Program-made: the position numbers and the translations under genes
Shown here: positions 1 through 3,794 of the stretch, in pieces
Numbering within the stretch: position 1 is the first letter of the stretch
Layout of the letters: each line of letters opens with the position of its first letter
Notes under the pieces: generated by a model
The model's database searches: none
Told to the model about the DNA's origin: nothing
What the model saw: only the letters and a program-made list of their open reading frames with translations
NCBI GenBank assembly: GCA_002482925.1
Contig: DLGX01000037.1
Span: 1-7,182 of the forward strand
DNA: 7,182 nt
Source of the DNA: Candidatus Saccharibacteria bacterium UBA7683
GTDB taxonomy: Bacteria; Patescibacteriota; Saccharimonadia; Saccharimonadales; UBA7683
Reading direction: 5' to 3'

Positions 1-179
1 TCATTAAGTTTTTGATTAAGTTCGGAATAACTCAGAACGTTCTTTTTAAAATCTACGCCTTGCAGCGATGAACTTGCCCAGAAAAAAGCTACGATAAGTC
101 CAATAAATACTACAAGTCCGACTGTTTTTAACGTATTCTTCTGCTTTGGCTGCATGTTCTTCGGTTTTTTTGAATCCAC
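1..179 (-). CDS. ftsH: FtsH, ATP-dependent zinc metalloprotease, N-terminal part only
   Basis: Only the first 59 codons are inside the window; the gene continues past the left edge. The visible part is a Lys-rich cytoplasmic tail (about residues 2-18), one membrane segment (about 19-36) and the start of the extracytoplasmic domain, with the V-L-S-Y-S-E-L-N-Q-K-L stretch typical of FtsH. FtsH is a membrane-bound AAA+ protease that degrades misfolded membrane proteins and some short-lived regulators; the ATPase and HExxH domains are not visible here. I chose the GTG start at 179 because AGGAG (185-189) lies 5 nt upstream. An in-frame ATG at 155 (codon 9) has no comparable site. The gene lies 51 bp after the tilS stop, an arrangement known from many bacteria, which supports the call. 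The identity rests on this short N-terminus plus the neighbour, so it is good but not certain. Confidence 0.8.
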   Translation of the reverse strand, partial: MDSKKPKNMQPKQKNTLKTVGLVVFIGLIVAFFWASSSLQGVDFKKNVLSYSELNQKLN

Positions 180-216
180 TGTTTCTCCTCGCTTTTTCGA
201 TTTTCAGTACTGGTAA

Positions 217-245
217 ATTTTACCATAAAATTAGCTATTTTTAAA
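217..245 (-). promoter_or_regulatory. Extended -10 promoter for ftsH
   Basis: On the minus strand TTTAAA (240-245) is followed after 17 nt by TAAAAT (217-222), preceded by TGG, giving the extended -10 form TGnTAAAAT. The predicted start is near 210, leaving a leader of about 30 nt that contains the AGGAG site. The -35 overlaps the end of tilS. The -10 lies in a perfect 15-nt palindrome (TGGTAAA, T, TTTACCA; 211-225), which could also serve as an operator. It suggests ftsH can be transcribed separately from tilS. Confidence 0.55.
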
Positions 246-1133
246 CTGTACAGCGTTTGATGTGAGCGTGATTTTAAGACGCCCGCTCACTTCTAGTTCT
301 TTGTGCGGTCTTCCAGTTTTAATAAAGTGTAGCGCACGCGAAATTTGCAGTGAGTTTGGGTGCCAGTTAGCGTCAAGTTGCGTGAGTATAGCGTAGATTA
401 TTTCCCGCGAAACTTGGGAAGGCCACATAATAAACCCATGCCTTGGCAGGTTTAGTGGATTAGAAACAGCAGGAATAATTTTTTGCATCTGTGTCGCAAT
501 TTCTTTTTTAATCTCTTTTGTCTTCTTATTAATATCCAGAAGTTTGCTAATTACATCTGGATCTTTTTTAAGCATTGCCGGCAACAGCTGTAGCCGAATG
601 TAATTTCTTAAATACGATGTATCTGTATTAGTACTATCTTCGTGCCATTTGAGCCCATGTTCTTTTGCATAGTGTGAAAGTTCATTTTTAGTAGTGGCAA
701 GCAACGGTCGAATTGTATGAGAATCAGAATCTAGGCTGACTAAGCCACGCCAGCCAGTTCCACGAATGAGGTTAATCAGCATAGTTTCAATTAAATCGTC
801 TTGATGGTGAGCAGTTACTAGTTGCGCATTATATTTTTTGCAACATTGTCGCAAAAAATTATATCTCGCTTCACGTGCTGATTCTTCACTTACATTAGCC
901 CCAAGCTCAGCACTGGCGGTTTCATAGGTTAAACCATAGTCCCCCACCACTCCCCTAACGAAATTTTCATCTGTTGAGGAATCTTTTCTGATACCGTGAT
1001 CGAAATGCGCAACAATCAGCTGTTCTTTTGTAACAGCCAAGTTTGGACAACGATCGTTAACCAGCATGTCAAGTAATACGATTGAATCAACGCCACCGCT
1101 TACAGCAATAATGTATGTATGTTGGTCATTCAT
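231..1133 (-). CDS. tilS: TilS, tRNA(Ile)-lysidine synthetase
   Basis: TilS uses ATP to join lysine to C34 of the CAU-anticodon tRNA-Ile, so that the tRNA reads AUA and is charged with isoleucine instead of methionine. The 300-residue product has the N-type PP-loop ATP-binding motif SGGVDS at residues 12-17, HFDHGIR at 43-49 and ESAREARYNFLR at 84-95. It also has TAHHQDDLIET at 107-117, RGTGWRGLVSL at 124-134 and the EDSTN...YLRNYIR block at 165-180. All are characteristic of the family. The protein is of the short type, ending after the second N-terminal domain without the C-terminal domain of the longer enterobacterial enzyme (about 430 residues). The ATG at 1133 is the only sensible start, since stops lie just upstream. 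No clear Shine-Dalgarno is seen. It follows the 93-codon gene by 46 bp and precedes ftsH by 51 bp. Confidence 0.96.
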   Translation of the reverse strand: MNDQHTYIIAVSGGVDSIVLLDMLVNDRCPNLAVTKEQLIVAHFDHGIRKDSSTDENFVRGVVGDYGLTYETASAELGANVSEESAREARYNFLRQCCKKYNAQLVTAHHQDDLIETMLINLIRGTGWRGLVSLDSDSHTIRPLLATTKNELSHYAKEHGLKWHEDSTNTDTSYLRNYIRLQLLPAMLKKDPDVISKLLDINKKTKEIKKEIATQMQKIIPAVSNPLNLPRHGFIMWPSQVSREIIYAILTQLDANWHPNSLQISRALHFIKTGRPHKELEVSGRLKITLTSNAVQFKNS

Positions 1134-1179
1134 CTGAACTACATCTTACAGCATGTACCAAAAGCTACACAGTAATAGC

Positions 1180-1461
1180 TTAGCTTCTTGGGGTATCGAA
1201 TAGCCTATTTGCAACATCAAGCAGACCTTCCACTCTAATGTGAAATTGTGCATCTTCAGTATCACGGCCATAAGCGATGTCGGTTCTACCTCTACTAAAG
1301 CTTTTGTGAGCATCACCATCAAAACCATCAATAAAAATTGCGTCGAGTTCTGCCTGTGCTGTTTCTGGTGTAAAAGGCGCTTCAACTGCCGGCAAGTCTA
1401 CAAGCTCCCCAGCTAACCCTGCACCATAATCCGGTTGTGTACCTCGTTCTTGTACCGTCAC
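1180..1461 (-). CDS. Hypothetical acidic protein, 93 residues
   Basis: I do not recognise this protein. With the GTG start at 1461 it is a soluble, acidic 93-residue product with no membrane segment or signal peptide. It contains the stretches AELDAIFIDGFDGD, HKSFSRGRTDIAYGRD and, near the C-terminus, IRVEGLLDVANRLFD. The frame is open upstream to a TTG at 1527, which would add 22 residues. I prefer GTG 1461 because AGAGGA (1468-1473) sits 6 nt before it, while the TTG has no ribosome site and lies inside a terminator stem (1510-1536). The gene is followed 46 bp later by tilS in the same direction and may be cotranscribed with it. No convincing promoter is visible between the terminator and the GTG. 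That it is translated is likely from open-frame length and the ribosome site; its function is unknown. Confidence 0.6.
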   Translation of the reverse strand: MTVQERGTQPDYGAGLAGELVDLPAVEAPFTPETAQAELDAIFIDGFDGDAHKSFSRGRTDIAYGRDTEDAQFHIRVEGLLDVANRLFDTPRS

Positions 1462-1467
1462 CTCAGA

Positions 1468-1473
1468 TCCTCT
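1468..1473 (-). promoter_or_regulatory. Ribosome binding site that sets the 93-codon gene start
   Basis: AGAGGA on the minus strand lies 6 nt before GTG 1461. It is the only good ribosome site near the 5' end of this frame and favours GTG 1461 over the more distal TTG 1527. Confidence 0.55.
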
Positions 1474-1509
1474 CTTTACAATTAGCGCCGTTCTGCGTGT
1501 AGCTTCTAG

Positions 1510-1536
1510 AAAAACAAAAACCGGCAATGAGCCGGC
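1510..1536 (-). terminator. Rho-independent terminator after the 140/54-codon genes
   Basis: Read on the minus strand, GCCGGC and GCCGGT form a 5-bp GC stem plus a closing G-U pair around the loop TCATT. A TTTTTGTTTTT tract follows at once (1520 down to 1510). The plus strand has A tracts instead, so termination is one-directional. It lies 71 bp after the stop of the 54-codon gene and 48 bp before the preferred start of the 93-codon gene, separating the two transcription units. Confidence 0.8.
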
Positions 1537-1590
1537 AAAAATCTTACAGCAGTGTTGATTGTAATTCTAGTACATACATACTAGGGTTCT

Positions 1591-1596
1591 ATTATA
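1591..1596 (-). promoter_or_regulatory. Isolated TATAAT box before a palindrome (weak promoter candidate)
   Basis: A perfect TATAAT occurs on the minus strand just after the 54-codon gene, followed after 6 nt by the palindrome CTAGTA-N6-TACTAG (1567-1584). No matching -35 is seen at 16-18 nt (TGCGAC at 17), and the TGn extension is absent. If active it would make a transcript of about 75 nt ending at the 1510-1536 terminator. Confidence 0.25.
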
Positions 1597-1607
1597 CTAC
1601 AACTACC

Positions 1608-1772
1608 TTAATAGTCGCATATTTTGTAGCCCACCCAGATACCAGCGAGTCCGCCTATAAATGCGCCCAAGATACTCCAGCCCCCGAAGCCGTTTGCACC
1701 AAGTAAAAACGTTATATAACCACCGGCCGTACCGCCAACACCCGACATCAACAAGATTACGCCTTTATTCAT
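1608..1772 (-). CDS. Small Gly-rich membrane protein, 54 residues
   Basis: This short gene runs from ATG 1772 to TAA 1608-1610 and encodes 54 residues. It is hydrophobic and glycine-rich (14 Gly), with one likely membrane segment around residues 4-25 and a second around 31-48. It ends in the polar tail YKICDY. GxxxG-like spacing (GGTAGG, GGLAG) would suit tight helix packing. I do not recognise a family. It starts 18 bp after the stop of the 140-codon gene, in the same direction, and is followed by a strong terminator, so the two probably form one operon. No Shine-Dalgarno is visible before the ATG; translational coupling to the upstream gene is a possible explanation. The regular small-membrane-protein layout makes a real gene more likely than chance. 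Confidence 0.6.
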   Translation of the reverse strand: MNKGVILLMSGVGGTAGGYITFLLGANGFGGWSILGAFIGGLAGIWVGYKICDY

Positions 1773-1790
1773 GTTTTTATAATAACAGGT

Positions 1791-2213
1791 CTATTCTTGT
1801 TGTTCTCTCATTCTTTCTGCAATACTTGCAATAAATGACTTGAGACCATCTTGTGGGATACGTTTTGTAAATACCCCGAGTTCGTTACGCTGTAATTCGT
1901 TTCCAACTTCAAGTGTTGCGCGCTTCACGCGTAGCAAGCCATCGATCGCCAGTGTTCTACTGATACTTTGGCCTTCTCCTACTTCCATTGCTTCTTGATC
2001 GCCCATTATAGTGCCTGCGGTAAAACTGTATCCACCGTCTTCGTCTGGTGCAATTCGTATTTCATCTTCACCTTCGCCAAGTGAAGCCACATTTATACCT
2101 TCGTGGTGCCTAGCAAGCGCAGTTTGGGCGATATCACGAATATACTGCAGGTCTTCAGCAGCATCTGGCACTTCTATTGGTTGTCGGTAATTGAATTGTT
2201 CTGGCAATGGCAT
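1791..2213 (-). CDS. Hypothetical acidic soluble protein, 140 residues
   Basis: I do not recognise this product. It is 140 residues long, acidic and without signal peptide or membrane segment. A possible N-terminal helix (AEDLQYIRDIAQTALARHH, about residues 18-36) is followed by an acidic, strand-like centre (GEGEDEIRIAPDEDGGYSF) and a charged helical C-terminus (LKSFIASIAERMREQQE). ATG 2213 lies 10 nt after the -10 box of a consensus promoter, so the mRNA would be nearly leaderless. There is no Shine-Dalgarno there, nor at the next in-frame candidates. The gene is first in a probable operon with the 54-codon membrane protein 18 bp downstream. The strong promoter suggests the protein is abundant. 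Its function cannot be told from the sequence. Confidence 0.75.
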   Translation of the reverse strand: MPLPEQFNYRQPIEVPDAAEDLQYIRDIAQTALARHHEGINVASLGEGEDEIRIAPDEDGGYSFTAGTIMGDQEAMEVGEGQSISRTLAIDGLLRVKRATLEVGNELQRNELGVFTKRIPQDGLKSFIASIAERMREQQE

Positions 2214-2223
2214 TATGTTTTAT

Positions 2224-2252
2224 ATTATAGCAAATTTACAACTGTTTGTCAA
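2224..2252 (-). promoter_or_regulatory. Consensus sigma70-type promoter, near-leaderless, for the 140-codon gene
   Basis: On the minus strand TTGACA (2247-2252), a 17-nt spacer and TATAAT (2224-2229) match the housekeeping consensus at all 12 positions. A TGC before the -10 adds the extended -10 element. The transcription start is expected at about 2216-2217, only 3-4 nt before the ATG at 2213. Confidence 0.85.
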
Positions 2253-2409
2253 TTATTCTATTAATCACTGGTTTTTGTATGTCAAAACAGATCTTCACTT
2301 TTTATGTAAGCACAAGACGAAAATATTATTTTGAGATTCTGTGATGTAGACCTAAATAAATAATCCAGATATCGAATGTTAGAGCCGTCGCAAAGCTGGT
2401 TATTTTGGT

Positions 2410-2706
2410 TTGATTCTAAGCGTGATTATGACTGGTGCGCTTCTTGCGCTCAACGTGAATCAATATTTTAGAATCATCTTGATAGTACCGATATTCATTT
2501 CTGTGATAGACTTTTTACAAGCAAAGAACAAATTCTGTGTTGGTTACGGCGCAGCAGGCACGCAAAATGCAAATGATGACAGCGACTTAGCTTCTACTAT
2601 TACAGATTCCAGTGCAGTCAGTGCTGATAAAAAACGAGCACAAAAAATGAACTTACAGGCACTTACTATTGCAGTAGCAATAACCATAATCTTCGTGATT
2701 ATTTAA
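2410..2706 (+). CDS. Small multi-pass membrane protein, 5' end uncertain
   Basis: The 98-residue frame starts at TTG 2410 (next candidates GTG 2422 and ATG 2428). It has a hydrophobic N-terminus, a second membrane segment (about residues 19-36), the conserved-looking motif QAKNKFCVGYGAAG (37-50), a polar Ser/Asp-rich linker and a C-terminal membrane segment (about 82-98). The Q-A-x-x-x-F-C-V-x-Y-G-x-x-G motif after a membrane helix recalls a class of short bacterial inner-membrane proteins of unknown function; this is from memory, not a search. The frame is open upstream only to 2383 (preceded by TAG 2380-2382). The open part encodes SRRKAGYFG, which would complete a positive N-terminus and a full first helix. 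The true start may therefore be non-standard or the 5' end broken. No good ribosome site is seen. It converges with the 66-codon gene, stops one base apart. Confidence 0.55.
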   Translation: MILSVIMTGALLALNVNQYFRIILIVPIFISVIDFLQAKNKFCVGYGAAGTQNANDDSDLASTITDSSAVSADKKRAQKMNLQALTIAVAITIIFVII

Positions 2707-2707
2707 C

Positions 2708-2908
2708 CTAAGAACGATTCTGTTTAAACTTTATGAGTAAATAAACAGCGCCGACGAGGGTTAAACCGAAAGATGAAGCTAAAATCATCAATATATCACC
2801 TGCTTCGATACCTTTTGGTGCTACAACTCCTAGAGCTTGAACCGCTGGTGTTTGCATATAACCAAGTGCGAGCACGCTGACGGCAAGTAGTTTTAGTATT
2901 TGTTTCAT
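2708..2908 (-). CDS. Small membrane protein with signal-like N-terminus, 66 residues
   Basis: The product begins with a Lys-containing n-region and a hydrophobic core that look like a signal peptide (residues 1-25, with VQA as a possible cleavage site after A25). A short linker with APKGIEAGD follows, then one membrane helix (about 39-60) and a basic tail (KFKQNR). If cleaved, the mature protein of about 40 residues would have its N-terminus outside and its tail in the cytoplasm. ATG 2908 is supported by AAGGA (2915-2919) at 6-nt spacing and by an extended -10 promoter upstream. It is transcribed alone and converges on the plus-strand membrane gene. I know no family for it; its function is unknown. 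Confidence 0.75.
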   Translation of the reverse strand: MKQILKLLAVSVLALGYMQTPAVQALGVVAPKGIEAGDILMILASSFGLTLVGAVYLLIKFKQNRS

Positions 2909-2947
2909 TAATGTTCCTTGATTTTGTTTTGGTAACTTTATGAGGTT

Positions 2948-2975
2948 ATTTTACCATAAGAACTATATTTTTAAA
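2948..2975 (-). promoter_or_regulatory. Extended -10 promoter for the 66-codon gene
   Basis: On the minus strand TTTAAA (2970-2975), 16 nt and TAAAAT (2948-2953) with the upstream TGG form an extended -10 promoter. The predicted start is near 2941, giving a leader of about 33 nt with AAGGA in place. The core TTATGGTAAAAT is identical to that of the ftsH promoter at 217-228. Confidence 0.6.
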
Positions 2976-3057
2976 CTTTTCTACAATAGTTTATTACGAA
3001 TCTAAGACTACCAATTGCAACACGACTAAAAAATACCACCTGGTGTGAGATCCTATC

Positions 3058-3076
3058 GTGGTTGCAGCGACTGGAA
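3058..3076 (-). repeat. Direct partial copy of the tRNA-Met 3' end
   Basis: These 19 bases match positions 3225-3243 (T-arm 3' strand, acceptor 3' strand, CCA) at 18 of 19 sites and lie in the same orientation, 167 bp away. The rest of the tRNA is not recognisable around it, so it is not a functional gene. Confidence 0.8.
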
Positions 3077-3166
3077 CAGCGCTTCGCTTTTTCGCTACAT
3101 CATGCTCGAAATACATTTCTGCGCGTGCTTACGCTTCACGACCAGCCGTTCGCTTTGCTCACTCGA

Positions 3167-3186
3167 CACTGGTTCAACTCCAATCG
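3167..3186 (+). repeat. Inverted partial copy of the tRNA-Met T-arm
   Basis: These 20 bases are the reverse complement of 3235-3254 (T-arm of the tRNA gene) with 2 mismatches. The two arms flank the tRNA terminator. A read-through transcript from the tRNA could fold back on its own T-arm. Confidence 0.8.
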
Positions 3187-3196
3187 GTAAATACAC

Positions 3197-3218
3197 AAAA
3201 ACCCCACTTTCGTGAGGT
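3197..3218 (-). terminator. Rho-independent terminator of the tRNA-Met gene
   Basis: On the minus strand ACCTCAC, a GAAA tetraloop and GTGGGGT pair over 7 positions (one G-U), and the run continues as TTTTT. It starts 8 bases after the encoded CCA end, so the tRNA is probably transcribed alone or last in its unit. Confidence 0.8.
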
Positions 3219-3225
3219 TCTAGTG

Positions 3226-3302
3226 TGGTAGCAGCGACTGGAATTGAACCAGTGACCTTAGGCTTATGAGTCCTACGCTCTAACCAACTGAGCTACGCTG
3301 CC
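3226..3302 (-). tRNA. tRNA-Met (CAT), elongator type
   Basis: The minus strand holds a full 77-nt tRNA with encoded CCA. The 7-bp acceptor stem is GGCAGCG with CGCTGCT (G1-U72 wobble), the D-arm is GCTC/GAGC, the anticodon loop is CTCATAA (anticodon bases 3266-3268) and the T-arm is ACTGG-TTCAATT-CCAGT; the discriminator base is A. The anticodon stem has one A31-G39 mismatch next to the loop. CAT could mean initiator Met, elongator Met or the TilS substrate Ile2. The paired first position excludes a typical initiator. The GGC...GCTACCA ends resemble elongator Met of Firmicutes rather than Ile2, whose acceptor stems usually begin GGAC or GGCC. Assignment to Met rather than Ile2 is an inference. 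Confidence 0.93.
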
Positions 3303-3303
3303 A

Positions 3304-3336
3304 CGTCGGCGTAAGCTACAAGCTTGAAAGCCGACG
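3304..3336 (-). repeat. Two-part hairpin directly 5' of the tRNA
   Basis: CGTCGGC (3304-3310) and GCCGACG (3330-3336) are perfect arms, with a second inner stem AAGCT/AGCTT closing on a 3-nt loop. The structure ends one base before tRNA position 1. No T tract follows on either strand, so it is not a normal terminator. It may be a 5' leader structure for processing. Confidence 0.6.
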
Positions 3337-3390
3337 AGCAAAACAAGTTTGACTCTTACGACTTAACAAGCTCTACACTTCGCCTCCTTT

Positions 3391-3431
3391 CAATTTTTCA
3401 AACAGACAAAATGTCTTGGTTTAAAAAATTG
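3391..3431. repeat. Long hairpin, 41 nt, with extended imperfect outer arms
   Basis: CAATTTTT pairs with AAAAATTG, AAAC with GTTT and AGACA with TGTCT around an AAA loop, with one mismatch and a 2-nt bulge: 17 pairs in all. Weaker pairing continues outward (CCT/AGG, CTTC/GAAG, and CTTAAC 3362-3367 with GTTAAG 3441-3446). On the minus strand it is followed by a perfect Shine-Dalgarno-like AAAGGAGG (3383-3390) that the outer arm could cover. No gene follows that site. Confidence 0.6.
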
Positions 3432-3459
3432 TAGGAAGAAGTTAAGATGTGCTCTCAAC

Positions 3460-3497
3460 AAAAAGATCGCATAATGTTTTTAGCAAAATGCGATCTT
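3460..3497 (-). terminator. Rho-independent terminator of the 44-codon gene
   Basis: AAGATCGCAT and ATGCGATCTT form a perfect 10-bp stem (3488-3497 with 3463-3472) around a 15-nt loop. On the minus strand the T run continues from the stem for three more bases before a G. It lies about 35 nt after the stop of the CPFC protein. Confidence 0.7.
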
Positions 3498-3516
3498 AAT
3501 GATACCAGACTTTACT

Positions 3517-3537
3517 CTGTTAATCTAGGATTAACAG
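3517..3537. repeat. Perfect inverted repeat spanning the stop codon of the 44-codon gene
   Basis: CTGTTAATC and GATTAACAG are perfect 9-nt arms around a 3-nt centre. The stop codon TAA (3531-3533) and the last Cys codon lie within one arm. No T run follows, so it is more likely an mRNA 3'-end stability structure or a protein site than a terminator. Confidence 0.65.
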
Positions 3538-3665
3538 AAGGGACATGCATCGTCAGCTGCGTCTTGCTTGGCTTCTAATGCTTTTTTAATGTCGTCGTCT
3601 TTTTTTACCTTAGTCGTAGACTTAGTGTCTATAAACGTTACGGTAATTTTTTTTGGCTTAGTCAT
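3531..3665 (-). CDS. Micro-protein of 44 residues with C-terminal CPFC
   Basis: ATG 3665 to TAA 3531-3533 encodes 44 residues. The N-terminal half is basic and strand-like (KPKKITVTFIDTKSTTKVKK), then comes a charged helix (DDDIKKALEAKQDAADDA), and the chain ends in Cys-Pro-Phe-Cys. There is no signal peptide or membrane helix. Two terminal cysteines in a CxxC could hold a metal or form a redox pair. I know no family with this layout and assign no function. Strong support for a real gene comes from its surroundings: a TTGACA/TAATAT promoter with 17-nt spacing, AAGGAG (3677-3682) 11 nt before the ATG, and a dedicated terminator. The SD spacing is longer than usual. It stands alone between the ATPase gene and the tRNA. 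Confidence 0.75.
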   Translation of the reverse strand: MTKPKKITVTFIDTKSTTKVKKDDDIKKALEAKQDAADDACPFC

Positions 3666-3730
3666 TGGTATGGCTACTCCTTTTTATTTAATATTTTGTT
3701 TTGCTGTTTGTTTTAATAAACAACACTTTC

Positions 3731-3759
3731 ATATTAGCATAAGCTTTATATTTTGTCAA
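3731..3759 (-). promoter_or_regulatory. Strong promoter for the CPFC micro-protein
   Basis: On the minus strand TTGACA (3754-3759), a 17-nt spacer and TAATAT (3731-3736) with an upstream TGC extension. The start is expected near 3724, giving a leader of about 59 nt that opens with a small hairpin (TTGTTT/AAACAA, 3708-3723) and carries the AAGGAG site. It begins 35 bp after the end of the ATPase gene, so the micro-protein has its own transcription. Confidence 0.75.
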
Positions 3760-3794
3760 GTTTAGGTTGTTTAAGATATTGCAGTTTAACAGAT

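Larger units (their letters stand above)
2976..3196. other. Noncoding stretch with tRNA fragments, no gene seen
   Basis: No plausible gene is found here on either strand. The stretch holds two partial copies of the tRNA-Met 3' end (3058-3076 and 3167-3186) and, between them, a segment rich in CGCT/GCTT words. The minus-strand text after the first copy has a T run (TTTTTT at 3029-3034) behind a weak CACC/GGTG element, which could be a decayed tRNA terminator. The whole looks like debris of a tRNA duplication. Confidence 0.5.

Noticed and set aside
1162..1181. AAGCTA/TAGCTT hairpin after the 93-codon gene as a terminator
   Set aside because: The stem is only 6 bp and AT-rich, and the T run is short; cotranscription with tilS is as likely.
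1146..1385. Minus-strand open frame overlapping the 93-codon gene in another frame
   Set aside because: It overlaps a frame with a better ribosome site and more protein-like composition, and has no start signal of its own.
1180..2213. Possible paralogy of the 93- and 140-residue proteins (both contain a GLL-V-like stretch)
   Set aside because: The shared positions (EGLLDVANRL versus DGLLRVKRAT) are too few to exceed chance.
3226..3302. Reading the CAT tRNA as the TilS substrate tRNA-Ile2
   Set aside because: The acceptor-stem and 3'-end pattern (G1-U72, GCTACCA) is closer to elongator tRNA-Met; the nearby tilS alone is not evidence.
2976..3540. CRISPR array or transposon ends in the repeat-rich noncoding region
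   Set aside because: The repeats are not regularly spaced, there is no transposase frame, and the similarities are explained by tRNA fragments and isolated hairpins.
3568..3765. Plus-strand open frame opposite the CPFC micro-protein
   Set aside because: It is the antisense of a gene with a clear promoter, ribosome site and terminator; its hydrophobic make-up follows from the complementary strand.
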